This document shows positions 36,061-44,526 of a stretch of DNA of 64,000 bases, piece after piece (the stretch's first letter is position 1; each line of letters starts with the position of its first letter). Both the position numbers and the translations under genes were made by a program. The notes under the pieces are model-generated. The model searched no databases, was not told the DNA's origin, and saw only the letters and a list, made by a program, of their open reading frames with translations. This stretch comes from Croceivirga radicis (lineage in GTDB: Bacteria; Bacteroidota; Bacteroidia; Flavobacteriales; Flavobacteriaceae): contig NZ_MTBC01000001.1 of NCBI RefSeq assembly GCF_002072105.2, positions 186,001-250,000 of the forward strand. The letters are read 5' to 3'.

Positions 36061-36763
36061 AATTCCTTTGGACAGTATTCTATTCTTGGATATTGAAACC
36101 GTACCGGAAACAGCAGACTATAATGAGCTAAACGAAGAAAAACAAGAGCTTTGGGCCCATAAAACGGCGTACCAACGAAAAGAAGAACACACCCCGGAAG
36201 CCTTTTACGAACGAGCAGGAATTTGGGCAGAATTTGGGCTAATTGTTTGTATCTCTGTAGGCTATTTTGTGAACAAAGGAAGTGAGCCCCTATTTAGGGT
36301 GACCAGTTTTCACGGGAATGAACCAACCTTATTAAAAGACTTTAAAAACCTTTTAAACGACCATTTTAATCAGGCTAGGCATGTATTATGTGCACATAAT
36401 GGTAAAGAATTTGATTTTCCATACATAGCAAGGCGAATGTTAATTAATGGGATTACGTTACCTTACAAGCTAGATTTATTTGGCAAAAAACCTTGGGAGG
36501 TACCTCATCTGGATACTATGGAGCTTTGGAAGTTTGGCGATTATAAGCATTATACCTCCTTAAAGCTAATGGCCAATGTATTGGGAATACCCTCACCAAA
36601 AGAAGATATGGACGGTAGCATGGTACGCAGTGTATATTATGAAGAAAAAGATATGGACCGAATAATAAAATATTGCGAATTGGATGTGGTTACCACCGCT
36701 CAAGTGTTCTTAAGATTAAAGTGCGAACCACTACTAGAAGCGCATCAAATTAAAACCGTATAA
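36050..36763 (+). CDS. 3'-5' exonuclease, DnaQ-like / PolB exonuclease fold
   Basis: The 237-residue protein has exonuclease motif I FLDIETVPE, motif II HNGKEFDFPYIARRM and motif III YCELDVVTTAQVFLRL, supplying the Asp/Glu metal ligands of DEDD nucleases. The family (predicted PolB-type stand-alone exonuclease) probably degrades single-stranded DNA or RNA ends; a polymerase domain is absent. The last codons lead directly into an intrinsic terminator. Confidence 0.9.
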   Translation: MLNRIPLDSILFLDIETVPETADYNELNEEKQELWAHKTAYQRKEEHTPEAFYERAGIWAEFGLIVCISVGYFVNKGSEPLFRVTSFHGNEPTLLKDFKNLLNDHFNQARHVLCAHNGKEFDFPYIARRMLINGITLPYKLDLFGKKPWEVPHLDTMELWKFGDYKHYTSLKLMANVLGIPSPKEDMDGSMVRSVYYEEKDMDRIIKYCELDVVTTAQVFLRLKCEPLLEAHQIKTV

Positions 36764-36793
36764 AAAAGACCCTAAATGAACAGGGCCTTTTTT
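36762..36793 (+). terminator. Intrinsic terminator after the exonuclease gene
   Basis: A-rich arm and CCCT (36762-36773) pair with AGGG and CTTTTTT (36782-36793) around an eight-base loop, with one A-C mismatch. A- and T-runs on either side make it usable on both strands. It starts within the stop codon. Confidence 0.85.
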
Positions 36794-36897
36794 GGGATAC
36801 TTACAACAATAGTGTCCACAGTATCTTATTTTGTGTAACCTAGGCCACATATTGGGGTGTAATGTTTACTAGCTACTACAAGCTAGCATATGAATAA

Positions 36898-39096
36898 TTA
36901 ACTCTTATAAAATTTTGTGCTTTTTGTTCCTTCGTAGTCTTGAACTAATATGATATAGATTCCACTTTCCAAATTGGTCACATCTATGGTATTGTTCGCA
37001 TTTCCATTTTTAATGGTTCCACCTGCGGTGTTTATGATAGAATATTGTGCGTCTTTAGACATCTTAGTGTTTACCTCTAAGTAATTTACCGCTGGGTTTG
37101 GGTACACGACCAAATCAATATTATCAGAAGTTTTTCTTACTTCAGGCTGCTCGGCCTGGGTAGCATCGCCTTGAAAAACAAAGGTTATGGTTTCTGAATA
37201 TCCGGAAGCAATATTTGCCGTACAAACCGATTGAACTTTAACTTCATACTTGGTTCCTGATGCTAAGTTCTCCAATGCTATTTCTGCCTCCCAAGTAGAA
37301 AGTGTTGACCACTGCATTTCGTCTGCAGCCTTGTATTGAACCTCATATAAATTATCTTCAGAAAGGGCATCCCATTTTACAGAAACTCCTGTTGCAGCTA
37401 CCTGGCTTAAATCTAAACCTTTTGGAGCTTCTAATTTACAGCTAGAAACAGCTACACCACTAACAATTAAACTAACATCTTGTGCACCATGCATCAACGT
37501 ACCTTTGTGAGAAATGGTTATAGCATAGGAACCAGAAGCATTTTCTATTTCTATCTTTTCAAAAGGGTCTACTGTATTGTCTCCTTTAGTAGCTGGCTCA
37601 CTTGCTTTTGCTGGATTTAGTTTCCATGGAAAATAGGTTTCTCCATTCTTGGTAACCCTTACATCAATATCATTGACCAAAGCAGCTTTCATTTCGTTCA
37701 ACGTACCTCTATTTACCACTCCACTTTCTGGATCGGTCCAAGAAACGGACACCATTAAAGGGTCTACACCATTACTATCGTACACAAAGGTTTTGGTTTC
37801 GCCACTGGTTAAAGTCAATTCTTTTACTACAGAACTATAATCTACGCTTTGCAATACTTTGGCCGCCTTTGCAGTATTGATCAAGCCCCATCCAATTTTA
37901 TAATCCGGACCTGGATTTTCTATATCATCCGCTGTGTGTAAAGCCAAACCTTTTAAGGTAGCCGCCTTCATAAAATTACCGTACAAACTTTCGTGATATT
38001 GTTGTAATAAAATTAAAGAACCCGTTACACCAGGTGCGGCCATAGAAGTACCCATTGCCGTTTTATAGGCGTTATTAGAAGCAGAACCGGTAGTATACAC
38101 CATAGTACCGTTACCAGCTAAATCTGGCTTAATTCTACCATCATCTGTAGGCCCATAACTACTATAACCACTAACATTGGCCTTTTTAACTGTACCATCA
38201 TTACCTATTCTGGCATCTACACCGGCAACTACCAAATTATTTTTAGCTGTTGTGAACCCTAGTAATAAATCAAAACCATCTTGTGTTTTACCATAGTTAG
38301 GGGTTGCATTATCAAAAGAGTTTTGTGCGTTACCGGCTGCCGCAACCATTAAATAGTAAGGTGCGTTGTACATAATTTTATCCCAATCTTGAGAAACTTT
38401 AATATAAGCCCCAAAATACCAATCTGGAACTTGTGAAGATGTAATACCGTAAGAATGATTGGACACCAAAAGACCTTCTGCTGCAGCTTCTGCCACTTCC
38501 ACTTTATCTCTAGACCAACTGTGGGTCAAAGCTTCTGCTCCATAAGCAACCCCTCTAGCTTTTGAGTCTATACCAGCAGCAACTATATTACCGGTTACCA
38601 TGGTTGTATGGTTATCTATCTCTGTGGTATTATCGGCATTAGATACCCTACCACCAAACTCTTTATGGCTGGTTAAGGCCACACCGGCATCCCATACGCC
38701 TACTTTCATTCCGGTACCGTCTATATTGGCATTTAAAAAACCATCTGCATATAAAGCATCTGCCCTGCAAATATTAGCGGTCATATCTGCATGTGTAGTA
38801 TAATATAAAGGAGTACCATCTTGTCCAAATCCATTTAAAGCTACTACAGTCCCATCTTTTTCCATTCTGGTAGCCTCTAAACCTCCCACTAGTTTTTGAG
38901 TCGCAATACGTTGTGTAGTTATTTGATACTCTTTTTTAAAGCTATTTGCTAATTCTTGTAACTTAGCAGTGTTGGTATTTGCTTTAATTGCTTCTAATTG
39001 TACTTGCTGTTGAGCTTTAGTTGCAACGCTAAATACGAAGCTGGTAGCAACCAAAAACATGGCCTTTTTTGCGGGAAGTTTTATATTGTAGTCCAT
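36898..39096 (-). CDS. S8 subtilisin-like serine protease with FN3 and T9SS type A sorting domain
   Basis: The 732-residue secreted protease has a signal peptide ending near ATKAQ and a pro-region with QKLVGGLEATR. The catalytic triad is Asp in KVGVWDAGV, His in DNHTTMVTGNI and Ser in GTSMAAPGVTG, with the oxyanion Asn in AAAGNAQ. A jelly-roll P-like domain, a fibronectin type III domain (~545-625) and a C-terminal sorting domain beginning VVYPNPAVNYLEV follow. It is predicted to cross the outer membrane by the type IX system and act outside the cell on proteins. It is monocistronic. Confidence 0.93.
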   Translation of the reverse strand: MDYNIKLPAKKAMFLVATSFVFSVATKAQQQVQLEAIKANTNTAKLQELANSFKKEYQITTQRIATQKLVGGLEATRMEKDGTVVALNGFGQDGTPLYYTTHADMTANICRADALYADGFLNANIDGTGMKVGVWDAGVALTSHKEFGGRVSNADNTTEIDNHTTMVTGNIVAAGIDSKARGVAYGAEALTHSWSRDKVEVAEAAAEGLLVSNHSYGITSSQVPDWYFGAYIKVSQDWDKIMYNAPYYLMVAAAGNAQNSFDNATPNYGKTQDGFDLLLGFTTAKNNLVVAGVDARIGNDGTVKKANVSGYSSYGPTDDGRIKPDLAGNGTMVYTTGSASNNAYKTAMGTSMAAPGVTGSLILLQQYHESLYGNFMKAATLKGLALHTADDIENPGPDYKIGWGLINTAKAAKVLQSVDYSSVVKELTLTSGETKTFVYDSNGVDPLMVSVSWTDPESGVVNRGTLNEMKAALVNDIDVRVTKNGETYFPWKLNPAKASEPATKGDNTVDPFEKIEIENASGSYAITISHKGTLMHGAQDVSLIVSGVAVSSCKLEAPKGLDLSQVAATGVSVKWDALSEDNLYEVQYKAADEMQWSTLSTWEAEIALENLASGTKYEVKVQSVCTANIASGYSETITFVFQGDATQAEQPEVRKTSDNIDLVVYPNPAVNYLEVNTKMSKDAQYSIINTAGGTIKNGNANNTIDVTNLESGIYIILVQDYEGTKSTKFYKS

Positions 39097-39123
39097 AACG
39101 TAGGTTAAGTAAGATTTGGACTA

Positions 39124-39131
39124 CAAATATA
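39124..39131 (-). promoter_or_regulatory. Predicted -7 box of the S8 protease gene
   Basis: Reverse strand TATATTTG matches TAnnTTTG, 27 bases before the ATG at 39096. TATCGTTAA lies at 39149-39157, a motif also seen upstream of hemH. Confidence 0.45.
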
Positions 39132-39247
39132 GATGAGAACTAATTATCTATCGTTAAGTTGCAAATTTAAATCGACGAATTACACACTCAGGTACACATG
39201 TTTGTTGTGAAACTTACAAAAAGTGTTGTAAGAATTTTCTCAATCTT

Positions 39248-40189
39248 TTAATTTTGTTTCAAAATCAGGTAAACGGGAAAATGATCACTATAACCACCAA
39301 GGTATTTTTTACCGCCAAATGTTCTAAATGGTGTTCCTTTATACCTCCCTTTCCATTCTTGTAGAAAATGAGGAGCAAAAATCTTAGCCTTGGAAAAGCT
39401 GTGAGCGCCCGGCTCATGATTTAAAAAAGAATGAGAAACTATTATTTGATCAAACAGACTCCATTTACCCCTATAATTGGCACTGCCTAGCGTTGGGGAA
39501 AGTAATTTTTGCATCGGATTGATGAACCAACCTGTTTGCATTAACGTTTTTATACTTTCAGAATTTGGGTCATCATTAAAATCTCCCATAATCAATACGT
39601 GGGGTTCTTCTTCTACCAGCCTAATTTGTTCTAATTTTTCAATAATGGTGTGGGCAGCGGCAATCCGTTTGTATGCGGTAAGCTTGGCACCATCTCTACG
39701 AGAGGGCCAATGATTTACAAATACATGCACAACCTCTCCATTAAGCCTACCTTTTACATATAGAATATCCCTAGTAAAATCACGGTCACCAAATTCATTG
39801 TTCACTAAAAGCGCCAAGGTTTCACTTTCCATTACTTCAAAATTTTCCTTACGGTAAAACAATGCGGTATCTATACCGCGCTCGTCTGGAGAATCATAAT
39901 GTACATAACCATAATCCAAGTGCTTCAAGGCATCTTCCCCTAACAATCGTTCTATTACCCTTTTGTTTTCAATCTCAGCAACACCCACGAGTACGGGTGG
40001 GGCAAGCCCTTCATCTTCTCCAATTTTAGCTATAGCATTCGCTAATTTTCTAGTTTTGGCCAGGTAACGCTTATTCTTCCATTTTTTAAAACCTTTTTTG
40101 GTAAAATCGTCATCAAGAATATGTGCATCGTCAATGGTATCGAACAGATTTTCTAGATTATAAAAAGCAATTACGTGTTGGTTTTCCAT
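39248..40189 (-). CDS. Endonuclease/exonuclease/phosphatase family protein
   Basis: The 313-residue cytoplasmic protein has the EEP fold signatures: FYNLENLFDTIDD (metal Asn/Glu), VGVAEIENKRVIERLL, FVNHWPSRRDGAKL, VLIMGDFNDDPNSES and the terminal GGYSDHFPVYLIL (Asp-His pair). Substrates in the family range from DNA to phospholipids, and without a signal peptide a nucleic acid or inositol-phosphate substrate inside the cell is likely. It is divergent from hflX. Confidence 0.88.
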   Translation of the reverse strand: MENQHVIAFYNLENLFDTIDDAHILDDDFTKKGFKKWKNKRYLAKTRKLANAIAKIGEDEGLAPPVLVGVAEIENKRVIERLLGEDALKHLDYGYVHYDSPDERGIDTALFYRKENFEVMESETLALLVNNEFGDRDFTRDILYVKGRLNGEVVHVFVNHWPSRRDGAKLTAYKRIAAAHTIIEKLEQIRLVEEEPHVLIMGDFNDDPNSESIKTLMQTGWFINPMQKLLSPTLGSANYRGKWSLFDQIIVSHSFLNHEPGAHSFSKAKIFAPHFLQEWKGRYKGTPFRTFGGKKYLGGYSDHFPVYLILKQN

Positions 40190-40272
40190 AATTTTTTAGA
40201 ATAGCGCTACAAAAATTTACATAAGGGTTAAGTAGAAGGGGCAAAATACAAAAACAGAACGGAAACATTATG

Positions 40273-40280
40273 TAGCTTTG
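40273..40280 (+). promoter_or_regulatory. Predicted -7 box of hflX
   Basis: TAGCTTTG is an exact TAnnTTTG match, 15 bases before the chosen ATG at 40296. This also argues against the upstream in-frame TTG at 40278. Confidence 0.45.
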
Positions 40281-40295
40281 CATTTTGCTTTATAT

Positions 40296-41525
40296 ATGAT
40301 TGAAAAGAAGTCTATTGAATATGAAAAGGCCGTATTGGTTGGTGTCATCAATCAATTACAAAATGCTGAAAAAGTAGAAGAATATCTGGATGAGCTAGAA
40401 TTCTTAACCTATACTGCTGGTGGCGAAGTAACCAAACGCTTTGTACAAAAGATGGATGTGCCCAATCCTAAAACTTATATAGGAACGGGTAAGATGGAAG
40501 AAGTACATGCATACGTTAAGGAAAATGACATTAGCTCGGTTATTTTTGATGACGAACTTACCCCTGCCCAACAGAATAACATAGAAAAATTATTGAAGTG
40601 TAAGGTAATGGATAGAACCAGCCTTATCCTAGATATTTTTGCGCAACGTGCAAAGACCAGTTATGCCCGTACACAGGTAGAATTGGCACAGTACGAATAT
40701 CTTTTGCCTAGACTTACTGGTCTATGGACGCACTTAGAACGCCAACGTGGTGGAATTGGTATGCGTGGACCCGGGGAAACAGAGATTGAGACCGATAGGC
40801 GAATTGTTAGGGACCGTATTGCTTTGCTTAAAAAGAAACTTTCTAAAATAGACCGCCAAATGGAAACCCAAAGGGGTAACCGGGGCGCTCTTGTAAGGGT
40901 AGCTTTGGTGGGCTATACCAATGTGGGTAAATCTACCTTAATGAACGTAATTAGTAAAAGTGATGTATTTGCAGAAAATAAGTTGTTTGCCACTTTAGAT
41001 ACAACTGTAAGAAAGGTAGTTATTGGCAACCTGCCTTTTCTCCTCAGCGATACGGTTGGATTTATACGCAAGTTGCCTACACAATTGGTAGAAAGTTTTA
41101 AAAGTACCTTAGACGAGGTGAGGGAAGCAGATTTGCTTTTACATGTGGTAGACATCTCACACCCAAATTTTGAAGAGCATATTGCTTCTGTAAATCAAAT
41201 TTTAGATGAAATTGACAGTACGGACAAGGAAACCATTATGGTTTTTAATAAAATAGACCAATACGTGCCAGAGGTTATTGAGGAAGATGATTTAGAGACC
41301 GAAAAAACGTCGGTACACTTTACACTGGAAGAATGGCAAAAAACCTGGTTTAACAAAATTGGGGATAATGCTTTGTTCATCTCGGCATTGAACAAAGAAA
41401 ATTTAGATGAGTTTAGGCAAAGGGTTTATCGCGAAGTTAGAGAAATACACGTAACCCGTTTTCCTTATAACAATTTCCTTTATCCAGAAAACCTTGATGA
41501 ATACTCGCAAACTGAGGAAGAATAG
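40296..41525 (+). CDS. hflX: Ribosome-splitting GTPase HflX
   Basis: The 409-residue protein from ATG 40296 has the HflX N-terminal domain (PKTYIGTGKMEEV) and the hallmark GPGETEIETDRR linker. The G domain has G1 GYTNVGKSTL (from ~206), G2 FATLDTTVRK, G3 DTVGFIRKLP and G4 FNKID. HflX dissociates stalled or hibernating 70S ribosomes, especially in heat or antibiotic stress. An extended open frame to a TTG at 40278 overlaps the predicted promoter and is not used here. Confidence 0.95.
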   Translation: MIEKKSIEYEKAVLVGVINQLQNAEKVEEYLDELEFLTYTAGGEVTKRFVQKMDVPNPKTYIGTGKMEEVHAYVKENDISSVIFDDELTPAQQNNIEKLLKCKVMDRTSLILDIFAQRAKTSYARTQVELAQYEYLLPRLTGLWTHLERQRGGIGMRGPGETEIETDRRIVRDRIALLKKKLSKIDRQMETQRGNRGALVRVALVGYTNVGKSTLMNVISKSDVFAENKLFATLDTTVRKVVIGNLPFLLSDTVGFIRKLPTQLVESFKSTLDEVREADLLLHVVDISHPNFEEHIASVNQILDEIDSTDKETIMVFNKIDQYVPEVIEEDDLETEKTSVHFTLEEWQKTWFNKIGDNALFISALNKENLDEFRQRVYREVREIHVTRFPYNNFLYPENLDEYSQTEEE

Positions 41526-41590
41526 TTTTTCTGTCAGAAAAATGAATTTTTAGCGAAAACCACAAAAAAAATACGGTTTACATCAAAAAG

Positions 41591-41621
41591 TTTGGGCATA
41601 GGTAAGACTTGAGTACTTTAG
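41591..41621 (+). promoter_or_regulatory. Predicted promoter of an intergenic small RNA
   Basis: TTTG (41591-41594), a 19-base spacer and TACTTTAG (41614-41621) fit the Bacteroidota sigma-A consensus. No gene follows on this strand; the next element is the terminator at 41692. Confidence 0.45.
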
Positions 41622-41627
41622 TACTGT

Positions 41628-41727
41628 TCTTAATAACTAGCCCCAAGGTTATTACTAACACCAATAACAAGTATGAACTAACCTATCCAATCAAAAAAAG
41701 CCCGAACAACTTGTTCGGGCTTTTTTT
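41628..41727 (+). ncRNA. Candidate small RNA of about 100 nt between hflX and DUF3078
   Basis: The predicted transcript starts ~7 bases after the TACTTTAG box and ends in the strong terminator at 41692-41727. Within it TAATAAC (41631-41637) and GTTATTA (41648-41654) form a 7-bp stem with a ten-base loop, followed by a single-stranded A/C-rich segment. The only ATG is followed by AAC and a stop, so it is unlikely to encode protein. The boundaries are estimated. It could be a regulatory RNA, a 6S-like RNA or an unused stretch before hflX termination. Confidence 0.4.
41692..41727. terminator. Strong bidirectional intrinsic terminator
   Basis: GCCCGAAC (41700-41707) pairs with GTTCGGGC (41713-41720), extended by an A7 run before and a T7 run after. 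It can end rightward transcripts (hflX or the small RNA) and leftward DUF3078 transcription. Confidence 0.93.
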
Positions 41728-41745
41728 ATAAAGTATGTTTTAAAC

Positions 41746-42678
41746 TTAGAAAGAGTAGCTAAGACCTAATGTCCAGTACGTTTGTAAGTCGTTATCTATA
41801 GAATCAAAAGTAGCCGTAGCATCTGGTGTAGCAGCTAAATTTCTCACGTAGTTCAACGTCTCCTGCTTGTTGTTTCTTAGACCAAAGTCAAACCCAACAC
41901 CAATCATCTTCCAAAGGGTGTAAGAGAAAGAGTTAGTCCACGTCCAGTTACTTAAATCACCACTCTCGTAACTTTGGAAAGCAGATAGGTTACTTTTAAA
42001 ACCAACAGCTCCTATTTTACGGGTATAGTCCGCAACAATTTTAGCACCCAAAGAGGAGTTAAAAATGGTATCATCATCCGCAAAAACAAAGTTGTAGTTT
42101 AAAGGATGTATAACCACCACTAAATTCTGAATTGGTGTCCACGTAGCACCCACACCCAAATCTAGGTAGCCTGGGTCATTAAAATTGTTTAGAATAGTTG
42201 TTCTGTATTCCATTAAACCAGATACCGCGAACTTATCACTTAATTTTCTACCGTAAAGGGAAGATAAGTTGAATACATCTGTAGCTTCTCTAAAGCTATC
42301 ATCATCGGTTGGATCATTCTTGTCATCAAACTTAACCCAAGAAAGGTTTGTCGTTAATGCGTTTCTCCAAAAGAACTTCTCTTCCTGTAAATTGGCAAAC
42401 GCATTGAACGAAAAACCAATGTTTCCGCTAGAGTTATCTGGAAAACCCTGAGCATACCAATTATTGAACTGAGAAATACTACCACCTATAGTACCAAACG
42501 CCCCTAATTTCCAGCCAGGAAGCGCATCAATTTTAGCTTGGATAGCATTTGCCCTACCTTGAATGGCAGCAATAGAATCTTTCTTTTCGGCCAATGTAGC
42601 CTTTAACTCTTCTTCTGTCTGTGCTTGGCCCATCCAAACTCCAGCTACCGTAAGAACGGCGAAAAGTATTTTTTTCAT
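41746..42678 (-). CDS. DUF3078 outer-membrane-type beta protein
   Basis: The 310-residue protein has a signal peptide (MKKILFAVLTVAGVWMGQAQ), a short coiled segment (EEELKATLAEKKDSIAAIQ) and then DUF3078 strands: GGSISQFNNWYAQG, SLYGRKLSDKFAVSGLMEY, LDLGVGATWTP. It ends in aromatic-terminated YWTLGLSYSF, a typical outer-membrane beta-barrel end (final Phe). The family is restricted largely to Bacteroidota and its function is unknown. It follows the suf cluster but has its own promoter. Confidence 0.88.
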   Translation of the reverse strand: MKKILFAVLTVAGVWMGQAQTEEELKATLAEKKDSIAAIQGRANAIQAKIDALPGWKLGAFGTIGGSISQFNNWYAQGFPDNSSGNIGFSFNAFANLQEEKFFWRNALTTNLSWVKFDDKNDPTDDDSFREATDVFNLSSLYGRKLSDKFAVSGLMEYRTTILNNFNDPGYLDLGVGATWTPIQNLVVVIHPLNYNFVFADDDTIFNSSLGAKIVADYTRKIGAVGFKSNLSAFQSYESGDLSNWTWTNSFSYTLWKMIGVGFDFGLRNNKQETLNYVRNLAATPDATATFDSIDNDLQTYWTLGLSYSF

Positions 42679-42707
42679 AATGATTTGTGTTTATAGTTTT
42701 AGAAACG

Positions 42708-42739
42708 CAAAAGTAAGAATAGTCACACTTGCCTTACAA
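42708..42739 (-). promoter_or_regulatory. Predicted promoter of the DUF3078 gene
   Basis: Reverse strand TTG (42739-42737), a 21-base spacer and TACTTTTG (42715-42708) fit the flavobacterial consensus, 29 bases before the ATG at 42678. Confidence 0.5.
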
Positions 42740-42745
42740 GGAAAA

Positions 42746-43252
42746 TTACTTTTTCTTGTACAAAGGCACCGCAGAACAGGCTTCTCCGTACATAACACTC
42801 TTAGCCACAGGCTGTATTTTCAACATAGCCTGTAGATAAGCGTTTTGTGGCACTGGTTTATGGCTACAACCTTTAATAATTACCGGTTTATCTTGGAAAG
42901 GACTAACGTCTAAATTAGCTAGAATTGATTGATACAGGCTGGTTTCTAAATCTTCTAAGGTACCAACCACTACTTGTTTGGCATAGGGTTGTAATTTGCT
43001 TACTAAAAGCATATATGCCCAACCTGGAACTATAGCATCTGTACTACAATTTAGGGCTACATAGGCATCTTTGTATTGTTCCCAATCATGGGTGTCTGCT
43101 AGACTTCTAAATTCTTTTTCCTTAAGGATCAGTTCTTCCCAAAGCCAATCTTTAATATCCAAAACGGTTCTTTCCCCTACAGGATAGTAATCTTCCAAAT
43201 CAAAGACCTGTAACTTGCTTTGCGCAACCCTATTTACAATTTCTTCTGCCAT
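42746..43252 (-). CDS. DUF2480 family protein
   Basis: The 168-residue cytoplasmic protein starts MAEEIVNRVAQSKLQVFDLE and has DIKDWLWEELILKEKEFR, VALNCSTDAIVPGWAYMLL and VIIKGCSHKPVP, the conserved blocks of DUF2480. This family is found almost only in Bacteroidota. Its position directly after sufE and the sufT-like gene (11-bp gap) is the main clue, suggesting a part in Fe-S assembly or delivery (inference). Two conserved Cys could be relevant. Confidence 0.85.
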   Translation of the reverse strand: MAEEIVNRVAQSKLQVFDLEDYYPVGERTVLDIKDWLWEELILKEKEFRSLADTHDWEQYKDAYVALNCSTDAIVPGWAYMLLVSKLQPYAKQVVVGTLEDLETSLYQSILANLDVSPFQDKPVIIKGCSHKPVPQNAYLQAMLKIQPVAKSVMYGEACSAVPLYKKK

Positions 43253-43263
43253 TTTTGTGATGC

Positions 43264-43593
43264 TTACAGTAAGCCCAGTTCCAATTTAGCTTCTTCGCTC
43301 ATCAAGTCTTGCGTCCAAGGCGGATCAAAGGTAATTTCTACCTCGGCATCTTTAATTTCGTCAATAGACTTTACTTTTTCTTCTACTTCTGCAGGTAAAC
43401 TTTCCGCTACCGGGCAGTTAGGAGATGTTAGAGTCATTAGAATCTTAACCTCATTATCTTCGTTTACCAAAACATCATAAATAAGTCCTAATTCGTATAT
43501 GTCTACTGGAATTTCTGGGTCAAAAATGGTTTTTAAAACCAATACGATTTTCTCTCCTAATTCTGCTGTATCTAGTGTTGTTTCTTCGCTCAT
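43264..43593 (-). CDS. SUF-associated DUF59 / MIP18-like protein (SufT-like)
   Basis: The 109-residue protein is a single DUF59 domain: FDPEIPVDIYELGLIYDV and MTLTSPNCPVAESLPAEVEE with the conserved Cys. It ends VEITFDPPWTQDLMSEEAKLELGLL, the tail typical of the SUF-linked subgroup. SufT proteins help mature Fe-S proteins. It overlaps sufE by four bases and precedes DUF2480 by 11 bp. Confidence 0.92.
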   Translation of the reverse strand: MSEETTLDTAELGEKIVLVLKTIFDPEIPVDIYELGLIYDVLVNEDNEVKILMTLTSPNCPVAESLPAEVEEKVKSIDEIKDAEVEITFDPPWTQDLMSEEAKLELGLL

Positions 43594-44012
43594 TTTATTT
43601 GTGTTTGATAGGCCACGGCATACAATTTCATCTGTTTAATCATACTCACCAATCCATTGGCCCTTGTGGGTGATAAATGTTCTTTAAGTCCAATTTCATC
43701 TATAAATTGGGTATCTGCCTCCATGATGTCTTTAGGCTTTTGATTGCTAAAGACTCTAATTAGAAGGGCAATAATTCCTTTAGTGATGATTGCATCACTA
43801 TCTGCCGTAAAAAGCAATTTATCATCTTCTAATTCTGCGTGCACCCAAACCTTACTTTGGCAACCTTTGATGATATTGTCATCGGTTTTATATTGCTCAT
43901 CTATTAAGGGGAGGGATTTGCCCAGTTCTATCATGTATTCATAACGCTGCATCCAGTCATCGAACATGCTGAACTCCTCTATGATTTCTTCTTGTATGGC
44001 CTGTATGGTCAT
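43590..44012 (-). CDS. sufE: SufE cysteine-desulfurase activator
   Basis: The 140-residue protein accepts persulfide sulfur from SufS. The active Cys is in NIIKGCQSKVWVHAEL; other family blocks are FSMFDDWMQRYEYMIELGKSLP and LSPTRANGLVSMIKQMK. It is separated from sufS by a protease and a lipoprotein gene, and it overlaps the DUF59 gene by ATGA. Confidence 0.95.
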   Translation of the reverse strand: MTIQAIQEEIIEEFSMFDDWMQRYEYMIELGKSLPLIDEQYKTDDNIIKGCQSKVWVHAELEDDKLLFTADSDAIITKGIIALLIRVFSNQKPKDIMEADTQFIDEIGLKEHLSPTRANGLVSMIKQMKLYAVAYQTQIK

Positions 44013-44054
44013 GTAATTTGCAATTTGTGTACAAAATTAGTGGATTTTAATCCC

Positions 44055-44462
44055 TTACTCAACTTTTTCAGAAAGTGTTAAGAGCTTGGTCATCAATTCT
44101 TCTAGTTCTTTGGGTGGGTGTCCATGGTCAAATTCGTATGAATAGGCCACCCCGTCAATCAATAATTCAAGACTTGCCAAAGCGGCGGCATCTATCATAG
44201 ATTTACTTTGGTCTGGCTCTGAAATGTTATTAGGATCAATAGTTTTTAATACCGTTTCTAAAGATTCTTGCTCTTTTGCCCTTAAATTGCGGGTTTTAAA
44301 TGTTCCTTGTCTCGCACTTCTATGTTTTAGGGTTATTCCATCACAAACCAGTTCTTTGTAAAAACCGCGACTTTCTGCCCTGTAATTTAAAGCCCAAGTA
44401 GTTTCTTGATTACAATTTTGTTGTAGCATCAAAAGGGTTAAAATAGCAATAATTGTTTTCAT
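44055..44462 (-). CDS. Small exported protein, probable lipoprotein
   Basis: From the ATG at 44462 the product (135 aa) begins MKTIIAILTLLMLQQNCNQE, a hydrophobic signal with Cys17, although QQNC is an atypical lipobox. The mature part has KELVCDGITLKHRSARQG and LELLIDGVAYSYEFDHGHP, consistent with a small beta-rich domain. No family is recognised. It sits between the M43 protease terminator and sufE, 42 bp before sufE, so it might share the sufE transcript. Confidence 0.65.
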   Translation of the reverse strand: MKTIIAILTLLMLQQNCNQETTWALNYRAESRGFYKELVCDGITLKHRSARQGTFKTRNLRAKEQESLETVLKTIDPNNISEPDQSKSMIDAAALASLELLIDGVAYSYEFDHGHPPKELEELMTKLLTLSEKVE

Positions 44463-44474
44463 ATTTAAAGCTAA

Positions 44475-44510
44475 CAAAAAAGGCATCTACCAACGTAGAT
44501 GCCTTTGATT
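44475..44510 (-). terminator. Intrinsic terminator downstream of the M43 protease gene
   Basis: AGGCATCTAC (44481-44490) and GTAGATGCCT (44495-44504) form a perfect 10-bp stem with a four-base loop. On the reverse strand a T-run (complement of 44475-44481) follows. It ends M43 transcription before the lipoprotein and sufE genes. Confidence 0.88.
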
Positions 44511-44526
44511 ATTTTAATGTATTGGG

